Positions 43,012 through 52,087 of a stretch of 64,000 bases of DNA are shown here, one piece after another. Position numbers and translations under genes: made by a program. The DNA lies in assembly GCA_944325835.1 (NCBI GenBank), contig CALVBO010000003.1, forward strand, positions 144,123 to 208,122, read 5' to 3'. The first letter of the stretch is position 1, and every line of letters begins with the position of its first letter. Source of the DNA: Candidatus Gastranaerophilales bacterium. GTDB lineage: Bacteria > Cyanobacteriota > Vampirovibrionia > Gastranaerophilales > Gastranaerophilaceae. The notes under the pieces are model-generated. The model ran no database searches. It was not told the origin of the DNA and was given only the letters and a program-made list of their open reading frames with translations.

Positions 43012-44328
43012 TTAATTTTGAGCTTCCATTTTTCTAAGACAGTGTCTGAAATATGTAAGCATTATAATACACAGAACAATTGCGCTCACAATCAGGCTTA
43101 TCCAGAAGCCTAAAATCGTCAGGTTATATTTAAAAGCAAGCGTATAGCCCAGCGGAATTGAAATCAGCCAGTACGCCGTAAAGTTTGAAATCATAACGAT
43201 TTTGGTATTCTTCAAGCCCTTGAAAATTCCGGCAAGGGAAATTTGCAGCCCGTCGAAGATTTGGAAAATCCCGAGAAAAATAACAACAGGAACTGTAATT
43301 TTTATCAGTTCCGCATCTTTTGTAAAGAAACCGATTAACGTAGAAGGGAATAAGGTTACAACCACGGCGCTTATTGCCATAAAGCCCGTTGCCATTGCCA
43401 TACCAATAAAGGAATAGCGTTTGAAATCCACCAAATTTTTAGCGCCGTTTGCATAACCGGTTTTAACAGCAATGGCATTCGCAATCGCCAGCGGAACCAT
43501 AAATGAAACGGTCGTCAGTGTACAGATAATATTTTGCGCTGCCGCATAAACGCCCGAAACTTTACCTAAGAATATAACAATAATATTAAACGCGACAAAT
43601 TCTACAAGAATTGCGCAGGAAATCGGCAGCCCTACCTGGATTAAAGTTTTATAAAAACCGGTTCGGTGATAATTTCTCGGGTGCATTTTGTACAATGCGT
43701 AAAAATACAGGCTTAAGCCCATAACATATCGTACAATCAAGCTGGCAATAGCAAGCCCCGCGACTCCCAGCGATGGGATAGGGCCCCAGCCGAAAACCAG
43801 AACTATATTCAAAAATACATTTAAAAATACGCAAAATACAGTTACAAGATTAGGTATGAATACTATTTCAAACGCTTGCAAATATTCTTTTATCGCCGCG
43901 TGAATGTATGCGCCAAAAGTTGAAAATACAGTAATCAGCATATAATCCTTAATCAACGGGACGAGTTTCGCTTCAAACCCGAGTTTATCAACAAGCGGTA
44001 TACATCCGAGCATTACAAATGAGATTAGAAAACTTAGAATTATCGCAAATCTTACTGATGAAAAGAAATATTTCCTGGCATTGAGGTTCTCCCCCCTGTA
44101 ATTTGATAGAATCGGGGATATTCCGCTCAAAATTCCGATACCGAAAGTCATAATGCAGTTGAGAATTGCCGTTGCAATACTTACGGCCGCAAGTGTATCC
44201 GTTGAATGGCGTCCCGCCACAAGCACATCCCCGACTCCGATAAGGATAAATCCCAAATTTCCCATTATTATGGGTAAAGATATATTTACTAATTCTTTGA
44301 CGTAATGCTTTATGTTAAAAATGGACAT
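43012..44328 (-). CDS. MATE-family multidrug efflux protein
   Basis: The product has 438 residues with 12 membrane helices in two MatE halves (LVNISLPIIMGNLGFILIGV, then LIQVGLPISCAILVEFVAFN). MATE transporters exchange Na+ or H+ for cationic drugs. The conserved halves have the usual spacing. It is divergent from lepA. Subfamily (NorM or DinF-like) cannot be fixed here. Confidence 0.88.
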   Translation of the reverse strand: MSIFNIKHYVKELVNISLPIIMGNLGFILIGVGDVLVAGRHSTDTLAAVSIATAILNCIMTFGIGILSGISPILSNYRGENLNARKYFFSSVRFAIILSFLISFVMLGCIPLVDKLGFEAKLVPLIKDYMLITVFSTFGAYIHAAIKEYLQAFEIVFIPNLVTVFCVFLNVFLNIVLVFGWGPIPSLGVAGLAIASLIVRYVMGLSLYFYALYKMHPRNYHRTGFYKTLIQVGLPISCAILVEFVAFNIIVIFLGKVSGVYAAAQNIICTLTTVSFMVPLAIANAIAVKTGYANGAKNLVDFKRYSFIGMAMATGFMAISAVVVTLFPSTLIGFFTKDAELIKITVPVVIFLGIFQIFDGLQISLAGIFKGLKNTKIVMISNFTAYWLISIPLGYTLAFKYNLTILGFWISLIVSAIVLCIIMLTYFRHCLRKMEAQN

Positions 44329-44404
44329 AACACCTTTATATCCTATAAAAATTTTAAATCAAGCTCTTGTTATGCTGTATTTTTCAAATATAATAATTTA
44401 AGTT

Positions 44405-46210
44405 ATGAAAAAGTTTAGAGAAAATGTAAGAAATTTTTGTATAATAGCCCACATTGACCACGGCAAATCAACGCTTGCTGACAGACTTCTGGAATTTACC
44501 GGAACCGTTGCGCAGCGTGATATGCAAAACCAGATTTTAGATTCAATGGATATTGAGCGCGAACGCGGAATTACAATCAAACTCAACTCCGCAAGAATGA
44601 ATTACAAATCAAAAGCCGGCAAAGATTATATCCTGAACCTGATTGATACTCCCGGCCACGTTGATTTTTCCTATGAAGTTTCACGCTCTCTTGCGGCCTG
44701 CGAGGGCGCGCTTTTGATTGTTGACGCAACGCAGGGCGTTGAAGCTCAAACGCTTGCAAATGTTTATCTTGCAATTGAACAAAATCTGGAAATTATTCCT
44801 GTAATCAACAAAATAGATTTACCGTCCGCGGATGTCGAACGCGTTAAGCAGGAGATTGAAGAAGTTTTAGGAATTGACGCCTCAATGGCAATTCCCGTGA
44901 GCGCGAAGGCGGGAATAGGCATTGAAGATGTTCTTGAAGCCGTTGTGGAATTTATTCCGCCGCCTGAGGATACTTCTGATAAACCTTTGAGAGCACTTGT
45001 GTTTGATAGTGCCTATGACCAGTATTTAGGAACGGTTTGCTGTTTCAAAATTATGGACGGCAAAATGCGTCTGGGGGAAAAAGTCAGATTTATGGCGTCC
45101 GGAAAAGAATATGAAATTGTTGAACTCGGTTATCAAACCCCGACCCGCGTTCAGGTTGATGAATTAATCTGCGGGGATGTAGGGTATTTCGCCGGCTCTA
45201 TCAAAGAGTTAACCCGTTTTGTTGGCGATACGGTAACAAGCGTTGAAAAACCGGCTAAAGAACCGCTTGCGGGATATAAAGAAGCTCTTCCAATGGTGTT
45301 TTCAGGCATGTATCCTGTTGATAACGAAGATTACCACGATTTGAAAGAGGCGCTCGAAAAATTAAAACTTAACGACAGCAGCATTACTTTTGAGCCGGAA
45401 ACTTCAAGTGCATTGGGTTTTGGCTTCCGCTGCGGATTTCTGGGAATGCTGCACATGGAAATCGCGCAGGAACGGCTTGAGCGGGAATATAATCTTGCAC
45501 TTGTCACAACCGCGCCTTCCGTAGTTTATAAAGTTCATACAACCGACGGCAAGGTTGTTGAAATCGACAACCCCGCCAACCTTCCGCCGGCACAGGTCAG
45601 GGATTATATTGAAGAACCTTATGTTAAAGTTCAAATAATCACCCCGAACGATTACGTCGGAACCTTAATGGATTTATGCCAGACAAAACGCGGAATTTTT
45701 ATTAATATGACCTATATTGATAAAGTTCGTGCCAATCTGGAATATGATATCCCGCTTAGCGAAGTTATTACCGACTTTTACGACCAGTTGAAATCCAGAA
45801 CCAAGGGTTATGCAAGTTTGGATTACGAATTCCACGATTACAAACGCTCAAAACTTGTTAAACTGGATATCCTTCTTGCCGGCGAGGTAGTGGATGCGCT
45901 TTCCGTAATCTGCCACGAGGATAACGCTTTCTACATAGGTCAAAAACTGACCGCAAAATTAAAAGAAATTATCCCGAAACAACTGTTTGAAGTGCCTGTT
46001 CAGGCGGCAATCGGCGGACGCGTAATCGCAAGAACAACAATTAAGGCAATGCGCAAAAATGTTCTTGATAAATGTTACGGCGGCGATATTACGCGTAAGC
46101 GAAAACTTCTTGAAAAACAAAAACGCGGTAAAAAACGTATGAAATCCGTCGGCCGCGTAGAAGTTCCGCAAGAAGCTTTCATGGCAGTATTGAGCCTTGA
46201 TGAAGAGTAA
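44405..46210 (+). CDS. lepA: elongation factor 4 (LepA)
   Basis: The product has 601 residues. G1 [14 protein letters not shown], the switch region [16 protein letters not shown]3 [12 protein letters not shown] and G4 NKIDLP are intact. The C-terminal LepA-specific part ends with [20 protein letters not shown]. It is a ribosomal GTPase that remodels or back-translocates ribosomes. TATAAT (44389-44394) lies 10 bases upstream and no Shine-Dalgarno is visible, so the leader is at most a few bases. Confidence 0.96.
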   Translation: MKKFRENVRNFCIIAHIDHGKSTLADRLLEFTGTVAQRDMQNQILDSMDIERERGITIKLNSARMNYKSKAGKDYILNLIDTPGHVDFSYEVSRSLAACEGALLIVDATQGVEAQTLANVYLAIEQNLEIIPVINKIDLPSADVERVKQEIEEVLGIDASMAIPVSAKAGIGIEDVLEAVVEFIPPPEDTSDKPLRALVFDSAYDQYLGTVCCFKIMDGKMRLGEKVRFMASGKEYEIVELGYQTPTRVQVDELICGDVGYFAGSIKELTRFVGDTVTSVEKPAKEPLAGYKEALPMVFSGMYPVDNEDYHDLKEALEKLKLNDSSITFEPETSSALGFGFRCGFLGMLHMEIAQERLEREYNLALVTTAPSVVYKVHTTDGKVVEIDNPANLPPAQVRDYIEEPYVKVQIITPNDYVGTLMDLCQTKRGIFINMTYIDKVRANLEYDIPLSEVITDFYDQLKSRTKGYASLDYEFHDYKRSKLVKLDILLAGEVVDALSVICHEDNAFYIGQKLTAKLKEIIPKQLFEVPVQAAIGGRVIARTTIKAMRKNVLDKCYGGDITRKRKLLEKQKRGKKRMKSVGRVEVPQEAFMAVLSLDEE

Positions 46211-46244
46211 AGGGCAGTCTTACAGAATGCCCCTTGATGGTATA

Positions 46245-47234
46245 TTACCGTTTAACACACCAGACCTGTGCTGTTGTGGTGTCTAAATCTACTATAGTCC
46301 AGTGTCCGGCTCCGTTAATTGAAGAAACTATATAACCCAAATTTTCACTTCTGTTTAATATTCTATCACTAGCCCAGGAAGTATCTATAACAAAACTGGA
46401 GGAGTTATTTAGCAGTTTCCTGTTAATAAACATTGCTGCAAGTTCTTCTTTATTAGGAGTTCGATTGTTTTCATCTAGGTTCCGGCAGGTATTACCGGCT
46501 TTGTCTTGCAAAACAGTTGTAGTTGAATATTTATCAGGAACAGGCATTACTACCATAGGATCAGATGGATATAATACACTTATAAATCCAATATCCTTCC
46601 CCATAGTATTTGGCCCTTTACTTCCATTCAAATCAAAAACGAAATTTGCACACATATAAGGCTGAATCCATTCATAACCGGGACGTTCGTTATACCTTCT
46701 AGCCTGACAATACGGATTATAAAAGGCAAGAACACTTTCCCCGTTTGCCGTTTCAAAAGCTGCTGCTTTAGTATCTGTTTGAACATAAGACCATTCCTCA
46801 GCAGAATGAGAATGATTAAACGCTGAATTAAAGGCGGCAAGTGTTTTCGGGATTTCTACATAAGCAGTGCTGCCATACAAATCAGTTACTTTATTACTCA
46901 ACCCGCAATCCTTTAAATGTTCACTATCGCAGATGTTATTTATTTTCATTACTTTGCTTAACCCTGCTGTGACAAAAGTTTCAGCGGCAGTGTCCTCAAT
47001 GCTTCCGCTCTCATCCTCTGTCAGTGTTCCGTATCCGTTCAAAGAGGGCATTAAGGCAAGAGCCTGCGAAAACCGTGCATAAAGCGCTTTTCGTTGTGTG
47101 TTCCATGTTCGCTCATTAATGTTACCTGTCAAACTTGGTAACGTAATCGCTGCAACTACGCCGATAATCGTCAATGACAGTAATATTTCAGCCATTGTGA
47201 AGGCGATACGTCGTCCGTGAGCCCGTAAGCCCAT
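46245..47234 (-). CDS. type IV pilin-like protein B, start region disrupted
   Basis: The product has 329 residues in the longest frame, starting at an ATG without ribosome-binding site (47234). It has AFTMAEILLSLTIIGVVAAI and a C-terminus with NRTPNKEELAAMFIN and AQVWCVKR. The family leader GAAAGGATAGAACTC stands at 47323-47340 before an ATG at 47322 (MKKREAENPCS...), but a 12-G run and then TAA in the pilin frame separate them. No G-run length restores the frame, so the gene may be off, weakly expressed from the inner ATG, or decaying. Confidence 0.6.
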   Translation of the reverse strand: MGLRAHGRRIAFTMAEILLSLTIIGVVAAITLPSLTGNINERTWNTQRKALYARFSQALALMPSLNGYGTLTEDESGSIEDTAAETFVTAGLSKVMKINNICDSEHLKDCGLSNKVTDLYGSTAYVEIPKTLAAFNSAFNHSHSAEEWSYVQTDTKAAAFETANGESVLAFYNPYCQARRYNERPGYEWIQPYMCANFVFDLNGSKGPNTMGKDIGFISVLYPSDPMVVMPVPDKYSTTTVLQDKAGNTCRNLDENNRTPNKEELAAMFINRKLLNNSSSFVIDTSWASDRILNRSENLGYIVSSINGAGHWTIVDLDTTTAQVWCVKR

Positions 47235-47241
47235 TATGGCT

Positions 47242-47256
47242 GTCGACTCAGTCGAC
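47242..47256. repeat. 15-bp palindrome in the leader of pilin-like gene B
   Basis: GTCGACTCAGTCGAC is identical to the palindrome that abuts the nusG stop at 12086-12100. Confidence 0.7.
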
Positions 47257-47261
47257 CCTTA

Positions 47262-47273
47262 CCCCCCCCCCCC
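47262..47273 (-). repeat. 12-base G run (C on + strand) in the leader of pilin-like gene B
   Basis: It lies 16 codons after the leader ATG at 47322, a position similar to the 14-G run of pilin-like gene A. Confidence 0.8.
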
Positions 47274-47361
47274 TGGTCAGAATGCCCATACTACAAGGGT
47301 TTTCAGCTTCTCGTTTTTTCATGAGTTCTATCCTTTCTTTTTTATAGTAGTTGTAAAGAGT

Positions 47362-47390
47362 CAGGCCGGAGAATAAATTTCTCCGGCCTG
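47362..47390 (-). terminator. strong hairpin downstream of pilin-like gene D
   Basis: CAGGCCGGAGAA and TTCTCCGGCCTG pair over 12 bp with a 5-base loop, 27 bases past the gene D stop. There is no long T-run, so it could also stabilise the mRNA end. Confidence 0.65.
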
Positions 47391-47416
47391 TGATATTAAG
47401 AAAGGATAAATTAAAT

Positions 47417-48442
47417 TTATCGCTTAACGCATCTGGCTGCCAGATTTTCGGTTCTTGGACGTATACGTCTGTAGCCGGTCATGAAGGATTGATCCCAGGC
47501 TTGGCTGCTATTAGCTGCATTAATTTCCGAAGACCAGACGGCGTGTGTGCTTGAAGTATCGCCAAAGTCTAATAATGTCATATTGGCAAACATTGAACCA
47601 AGTTCATCTAAGTTTGGCATCCTGTATTCAGGGTCAAGTTCCCTGCAATATTGCTGTGCTTCGTTGTGATCTGTGGTATAAGAACTGGTTGCTGAATTTC
47701 TATACCATGGCTGCGGTGCTGCGACAACGCTGTCTGTTGCATATAGCACCGTCATTATTCCAACATCTTTACCAACAGTGTTAGGCCCTTTATTCCCATT
47801 TAAGTCATAAATCATATTGACACAAATTTTAGGCTGTACAAAGTAATTGACACTTTCTGACATATCGGGCTGGCATTTCGGGAAATAGAATAATATAACG
47901 CTTTCACCGTTAGCGGTTTCAAACGCTGCGGCCTCGGAATCATCCTGCGAATAGCTGTAAGTTGTTGTAGCATCCGATGCCAGCATATTTGTCATCTTTT
48001 CGTTATAATCCGACATTTTTAGTGGTGTTGAGTAACTAAAGGTATTTCCGGTAAGTGTTGTAAATTTTGGTGCAATACCGCAGTCTTCCAGATGGTCTTT
48101 GTCGCAAATATTATTAATTTTTAGAACTTTACTCAGTGCTCCTGTAATAAAGGTTTCGCTATCAGCATAGCCGTTGATGGAACCTATTAGCGGTATTGCC
48201 TGACTCATACGTGCATAAAGAGCTTTTTTCTGTGTTGCCCATGTTCGTTCGTTGATGTTACCCGTCAAACTTGGAAGCGTTATAGCTGCAACTACGCCGA
48301 TAATCGTGAGAGATAATAAAATCTCTGCCATTGTGAATGCAGTGTTTTTAATTGGGTTCAATTTCTGGAACTGCCGGTCTGCCATAGTGGATGCACTATG
48401 AGGAACACCCGCGCTGGTGTTCGTACTTGAAAATCGTTTCAT
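47417..48442 (-). CDS. type IV pilin-like protein D with DUF1566/Lcl-like C-terminus
   Basis: The product has 341 residues. The leader is 35 residues (MKRFSSTNTSAGVPHSASTM...) before AFTMAEILLSLTIIGVVAAI. The conserved NINERTWATQKKALYARMSQ, DLNGNKGPNTVGKDVG and a C-terminus with YRMPNLDELGSMFAN, AVWSSEINAA and AARCVKR follow. GAAAGGATAGAAC precedes the ATG. It is divergent from an XRE gene, across a region with an 11-bp inverted repeat. A role in adhesion on a pilus-like structure is inferred. Confidence 0.75.
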   Translation of the reverse strand: MKRFSSTNTSAGVPHSASTMADRQFQKLNPIKNTAFTMAEILLSLTIIGVVAAITLPSLTGNINERTWATQKKALYARMSQAIPLIGSINGYADSETFITGALSKVLKINNICDKDHLEDCGIAPKFTTLTGNTFSYSTPLKMSDYNEKMTNMLASDATTTYSYSQDDSEAAAFETANGESVILFYFPKCQPDMSESVNYFVQPKICVNMIYDLNGNKGPNTVGKDVGIMTVLYATDSVVAAPQPWYRNSATSSYTTDHNEAQQYCRELDPEYRMPNLDELGSMFANMTLLDFGDTSSTHAVWSSEINAANSSQAWDQSFMTGYRRIRPRTENLAARCVKR

Positions 48443-48462
48443 GTTCTATCCTTTCGTATAAT

Positions 48463-48487
48463 AGTATATTTTTACAAAAAATATACT
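48463..48487. promoter_or_regulatory. operator-like inverted repeat between pilin D and its XRE gene
   Basis: AGTATATTTTT (48463-48473) and AAAAATATACT (48477-48487) are perfect inverted arms around ACA. Another half-site AATATACTATG lies about 58 bases further on, near the XRE gene. Confidence 0.65.
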
Positions 48488-48596
48488 GTGTAGCAATATA
48501 TTTTTAATTTTATTATACGGTACCACACTATAAAAGTCAATATAATATACTATGATACCCTATTAAATATTTTGTTAATTGGGGGATAATTTAGTT

Positions 48597-48914
48597 ATGC
48601 AAGATATTAAAAAGTTATTGGGCAAAAGAATTAGGGAATTAAGAAAGGCGCGTCACCTTACTCAGGAAAGGTTGGCGGAACTTGTTGAAATCGGGCCTGC
48701 GAACATAAGTTATATTGAAACCGGCCGTTTTGCACCATCGGGCGAAACTCTTGTTAAATTGGCCCAAGCTTTAGGGGTTCATATTTACGAACTTTATATG
48801 TTTGAACATTATAATAAGTCCGTTGCCGACATAAAATCCGAATTAATAAATGCGTTGAATAACGATGACAAATTAGTGTCAATGATGTATAAATTTTATC
48901 TGGCTGTGAAATAG
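48597..48914 (+). CDS. XRE-family regulator, divergent from pilin-like gene D
   Basis: The product has 105 residues from the ATG at 48597 (TTG at 48579 is possible). The classic HTH reads LGKRIRELRKARHLTQERLAELVEIGPANISYIETGRFAPS (about 8-50), followed by LVKLAQALGVHIYELY. The C-terminal 30 residues may dimerise. Its divergent layout with pilin D and the shared inverted repeat suggest it represses or activates that gene. Confidence 0.88.
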   Translation: MQDIKKLLGKRIRELRKARHLTQERLAELVEIGPANISYIETGRFAPSGETLVKLAQALGVHIYELYMFEHYNKSVADIKSELINALNNDDKLVSMMYKFYLAVK

Positions 48915-49007
48915 TATTTCTGATTTTTGTCCCTTTGTACGGGTTTTTGTTATAATTATTCCCCCTTTGAATATTTTTGTGTTATATTAAGGTAAATGGA
49001 GGAAATT

Positions 49008-49481
49008 ATGCACACAGAAGAAAGAACATTTGTTGCCGTTAAACCCGACGGTGTGAGAAGAGGTTTAGTTGGTGAAATTTTAAAAAGATTTGAAGCTAAA
49101 GGCTACAAGATTATAGGTCTAAAAATGTTGCAGGTATCAGATGAATTAGCCGCAGCACACTATATAGAACACGCAGATAAACCTTTTTATCCGCGTTTAA
49201 TACAATATCTTCAAAGCGGCCCGATTGTTGCAATCGCCCTGAAAGGTTATAACGTAGTTGCGGGTGTTCGTCATTTAATGGGTTCTACTGACCCGAACGA
49301 GGCGGAAGTCGGCACTATCAGAGCTGATTTCGGACAATTGAAAGAATACAATATCGTACACGGTTCTGACAGTACGGCAAGTGCTGAAAGAGAACTGGCT
49401 CTTTACTTCAAGCCGGAAGAACTCATTGAAGGCAATAAGTGCATGTCTGAACTGGTAATAGAAAGCTTAGATGCCCAATAG
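49008..49481 (+). CDS. ndk: nucleoside diphosphate kinase
   Basis: The product has 157 residues from the ATG at 49008, with GGAGG upstream. TFVAVKPDGVRRGLVGEIL, the ARxxMGSTDP motif as VRHLMGSTDPNEA, and the active His in YNIVHGSDS are canonical. It balances NTP and dNTP pools. It is 15 bases before tgt and likely co-transcribed. Confidence 0.95.
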   Translation: MHTEERTFVAVKPDGVRRGLVGEILKRFEAKGYKIIGLKMLQVSDELAAAHYIEHADKPFYPRLIQYLQSGPIVAIALKGYNVVAGVRHLMGSTDPNEAEVGTIRADFGQLKEYNIVHGSDSTASAERELALYFKPEELIEGNKCMSELVIESLDAQ

Positions 49482-49496
49482 GTAAAATAGGTAAAA

Positions 49497-50621
49497 ATGA
49501 ACGGTGAAGAAAAATATTTCAGCTATAAATTAGTTCATAAATGCCGGCAGTCAGGTGCGCGTGCAGGAATTTTTGAAACTCCGCACGGGACTATAGAAAC
49601 GCCCGTTTTTATGCCTGTCGGAACGAATTCTGCTGTTAAAACGCTTACAACAGATCAAATTTACGACACAGGCGCTCAGATTATCCTCTCAAATTCTTAC
49701 CACCTTTATTTGCGTGCGGGTACAAAACGTATTCGTAATTTTGGCGGAATTCACGGCTGGATGAACTGGCATAAGCCTGTGCTTACCGATTCCGGCGGAT
49801 TTCAGGTGTTTTCGCTCTCAAACCTGCGAAAAATTACCGAGGACGGTGTGGAATTCCGTGACCCGAAAGACGGAAGCAAGCATTTTATTTCACCGGAAAA
49901 ATCAATGGAAATTCAGCAGGATATCGGCGCGGATATAATTATGGCGTTTGATGAATGCGCACCTTATCCTTGCGACCATGAACATGCAAAAAAAGCAATG
50001 GAGCGTACGCACCGCTGGCTTGAACGCTGCGTTAAGGCTAAAACCAATCCGCGTCAGGCTCTTTTCCCGATTGTGCAGGGGGCGTTTTTTGACGATTTAA
50101 GAAAAGAAAGCGCTGCTGTGATTTCTCAATATGATGCTGTCGGTTACGCAATTGGCGGTGTAAGTGTCGGCGAGCCGGCTGATGTGAAAAATTATTTTGT
50201 GAAACTTACAGCCCCGTTGCTTCCGGAAAACAAACCGCGTTACCTTATGGGTGTCGGCACTCCGGAAGATCTCCTTGACGGAATAAAAAGCGGGGTTGAT
50301 ATGTTCGACTGTGTGCTTCCGACCAGAAACGCGCGTCACGGCTCTTTCTTCACATGGGAAGGCAAGAGAAATATTAAAAATAAAGCGTTTGAAGATGATG
50401 CCGGCCCTCTGGATGAAAAGTGCGATTGTTACGCCTGCCGAAATCATTCCAAAGCATACATCCGGCACCTCTTCAGATGTCAGGAAAGTACGGCGGCAAC
50501 GCTTTTATCAATTCATAATACAAAATTTCTTGTTGATTTTGCTAAAAAAGCGCGTCAGGCAATACTTGAGGACAGATTTGACGATTTTTACAACGCGCAT
50601 TACGAAAAATTAAATAAATAA
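49497..50621 (+). CDS. tgt: tRNA-guanine transglycosylase
   Basis: The product has 374 residues. TDSGGFQVFSLSNLRKI, the catalytic Asp region IIMAFDECAPYP, SGVDMFDCVLPTRNARHG and the zinc site CDCYAC with a downstream His are the bacterial Tgt marks. It exchanges guanine-34 for preQ1 in tRNAs with GUN anticodons on the route to queuosine. The product ends before a terminator that faces pilin E. Confidence 0.96.
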   Translation: MNGEEKYFSYKLVHKCRQSGARAGIFETPHGTIETPVFMPVGTNSAVKTLTTDQIYDTGAQIILSNSYHLYLRAGTKRIRNFGGIHGWMNWHKPVLTDSGGFQVFSLSNLRKITEDGVEFRDPKDGSKHFISPEKSMEIQQDIGADIIMAFDECAPYPCDHEHAKKAMERTHRWLERCVKAKTNPRQALFPIVQGAFFDDLRKESAAVISQYDAVGYAIGGVSVGEPADVKNYFVKLTAPLLPENKPRYLMGVGTPEDLLDGIKSGVDMFDCVLPTRNARHGSFFTWEGKRNIKNKAFEDDAGPLDEKCDCYACRNHSKAYIRHLFRCQESTAATLLSIHNTKFLVDFAKKARQAILEDRFDDFYNAHYEKLNK

Positions 50622-50645
50622 AAGGCGGATGACAAGTCCGCCTTT
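50621..50645. terminator. terminator of ndk-tgt
   Basis: AAAGGCGGA and TCCGCCTTT form a 9-bp stem overlapping the tgt stop codon. Confidence 0.75.
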
Positions 50646-50665
50646 CTGTGTTATTATATTTTTAA

Positions 50666-50700
50666 GAAAAAGGCCCCGAGAAAGGATGGAATTCGGGGCT
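50666..50700 (-). terminator. terminator of pilin-like gene E
   Basis: On the reverse strand GCCCCGA-type arms (50673-50679, 50693-50699) pair and are followed by CTTTTTC. It lies about 40 bases past the gene E stop. Confidence 0.65.
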
Positions 50701-50739
50701 TGGTCTATACTTACATATAAACCTGATTTGAAAAAATTT

Positions 50740-51717
50740 TTAGTTGTACCTGTGGATACACATTGCTGAGTGTGCCCGTGTACGTGCGTGCGACGAATAC
50801 ACGCGTCCCAGAGAGGCATGCACAACATAGCCCTTACTGGAATCTGTTGGGGAAATTTTACTTGTCCAGTAGTGATAGTTTGACTCAGTGCTGCCAATCC
50901 CTAATAGAGGGTAATTTATGGAAATCGCCATAAATTCTTCTAAGCTTGGCAGGCGGGCATCATCATCCAGTTCTCTGCATTTTTGGTTTGCCTGCTGCTG
51001 GTTAACAGAGGTAAACGTATTTGTATAAATTACAGGTGCAACAACAATTGAATCTGACGGATAAAATACTGACAAAACACCCATATCTTTACCCATAGTG
51101 TTAGGGCCTTTATTCCCGTTTAAATCATAAACAAAATTTGCGCATATTTTTTGTTGGGCGAAATCATCTAACTCGCCTCTGCCCAATTCCGGAATACAAG
51201 TAGGGTTGTAATATGCAAGCATGCTTTCGCCATTCGCGGTTTCGAACGCAGCGACTTTTGAATTGATGACATATACAGAATTGGAGGCGCCTGTCAGTTC
51301 TGTGAAACTGCACTGAAAATTGGGATTTAGTTCAAGCAGATCCAGAGGTATATCTTTTTTGGAACCAAATATGTCTGTGTATTGTTCTGCAAAGCCGCAG
51401 TCTTGAATATGTTCGCTGTCGCAGATATTATTAATTTTCAAAACTTTTGACAATCCGGCTGTGACAAAAGTTTCTGCTGCCGTATCGACGCCGTCACTGG
51501 CACCTGCAGAACTTTCTTCTGTCAGAGTTCCGTATCCATTGAGCGAAGGCATAAGTGCAATTGCCTGCGAAAATCTTGCATAAAGCGCTTTACGCTGGGT
51601 ATTCCATGTTCGCTCATTGATGTTTCCCGTAAGACTCGGGAGCGTAATCGCCGCAACCACACCGATGATTGTGAGAGATAACAATATCTCCGCCATAGTA
51701 AAAGCTAAGTTCTTCAT
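50740..51717 (-). CDS. type IV pilin-like protein E with DUF1566/Lcl-like C-terminus
   Basis: The product has 325 residues. The very short leader MKNLA precedes FTMAEILLSLTIIGVVAAI. The conserved NINERTWNTQRKALYARFSQ, DLNGNKGPNTMGKDMGVLSV, ARLPSLEEFMAISIN, YHYWTSKI and final AMCIHRYN are seen. The end departs from the VKR of the other copies. GAAAGGATAGAAT precedes the ATG. It is divergent from a third small regulator. Surface adhesin function is inferred from the domain pattern. Confidence 0.75.
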   Translation of the reverse strand: MKNLAFTMAEILLSLTIIGVVAAITLPSLTGNINERTWNTQRKALYARFSQAIALMPSLNGYGTLTEESSAGASDGVDTAAETFVTAGLSKVLKINNICDSEHIQDCGFAEQYTDIFGSKKDIPLDLLELNPNFQCSFTELTGASNSVYVINSKVAAFETANGESMLAYYNPTCIPELGRGELDDFAQQKICANFVYDLNGNKGPNTMGKDMGVLSVFYPSDSIVVAPVIYTNTFTSVNQQQANQKCRELDDDARLPSLEEFMAISINYPLLGIGSTESNYHYWTSKISPTDSSKGYVVHASLGRVYSSHARTRAHSAMCIHRYN

Positions 51718-51752
51718 ATTCTATCCTTTCTTCAATTTAACTATATATCATA

Positions 51753-51762
51753 GACTATAGTC
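51753..51762. promoter_or_regulatory. palindrome GACTATAGTC between pilin E and its regulator
   Basis: It is a perfect 10-bp palindrome within a larger imperfect one (ACTATATATCATAGACTATAGT region), about 35 bases before each start. It is a candidate operator. Confidence 0.5.
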
Positions 51763-51799
51763 AATAACATATAATCATTATAACATTACAATATGAAAC

Positions 51800-52087
51800 A
51801 TGCAAGCGGCAGATGATAAAGAATTATTAGAAAAGAATAAAGATATATTGTTAAAAGCAATCGGCAATGTGGTTAAGCGCGAGAGATTGCGTACAAAAAC
51901 AGGGATAAATAAATTTTCTTACGAGTATGATATTGGTAACGGATTATTGTCGTATCTGGAAAAGGGTGTCAGCGATACAAAGATTACGACAATGTGGAAG
52001 CTGGCAAATGCTTTCGGGATGAAGTTTTCGGATTTTGCCGGAATGATTGAGGCTGAACTCCCGCCGGATTTTGATTTTTATAAATAA
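51800..52087 (+). CDS. XRE-like regulator, divergent from pilin-like gene E
   Basis: The product has 95 residues. The HTH pattern is weaker than in the other two (VVKRERLRTKTGINKFSYEY, NGLLSYLEKGVSDTKITTMW, KLANAFGMKFSDF; about 25-75), but the LSYLEKG and LANAFGM marks are those of XRE domains. TACAAT ends seven bases before the ATG with no ribosome-binding site, suggesting a leaderless mRNA. The C-terminus is acidic. Confidence 0.75.
   Translation: MQAADDKELLEKNKDILLKAIGNVVKRERLRTKTGINKFSYEYDIGNGLLSYLEKGVSDTKITTMWKLANAFGMKFSDFAGMIEAELPPDFDFYK

Noticed and set aside
47234..47322. Poly-G phase variation of pilin-like gene B
   Set aside because: TAA follows the tract in the pilin frame, so no tract length connects the leader start codon to the pilin body.
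28921..51717. Targets of a diversity-generating retroelement
   Set aside because: The variable lectin-like C-termini invite the idea, but I see no reverse transcriptase and no template repeat here, and the differences are not confined to adenine positions.
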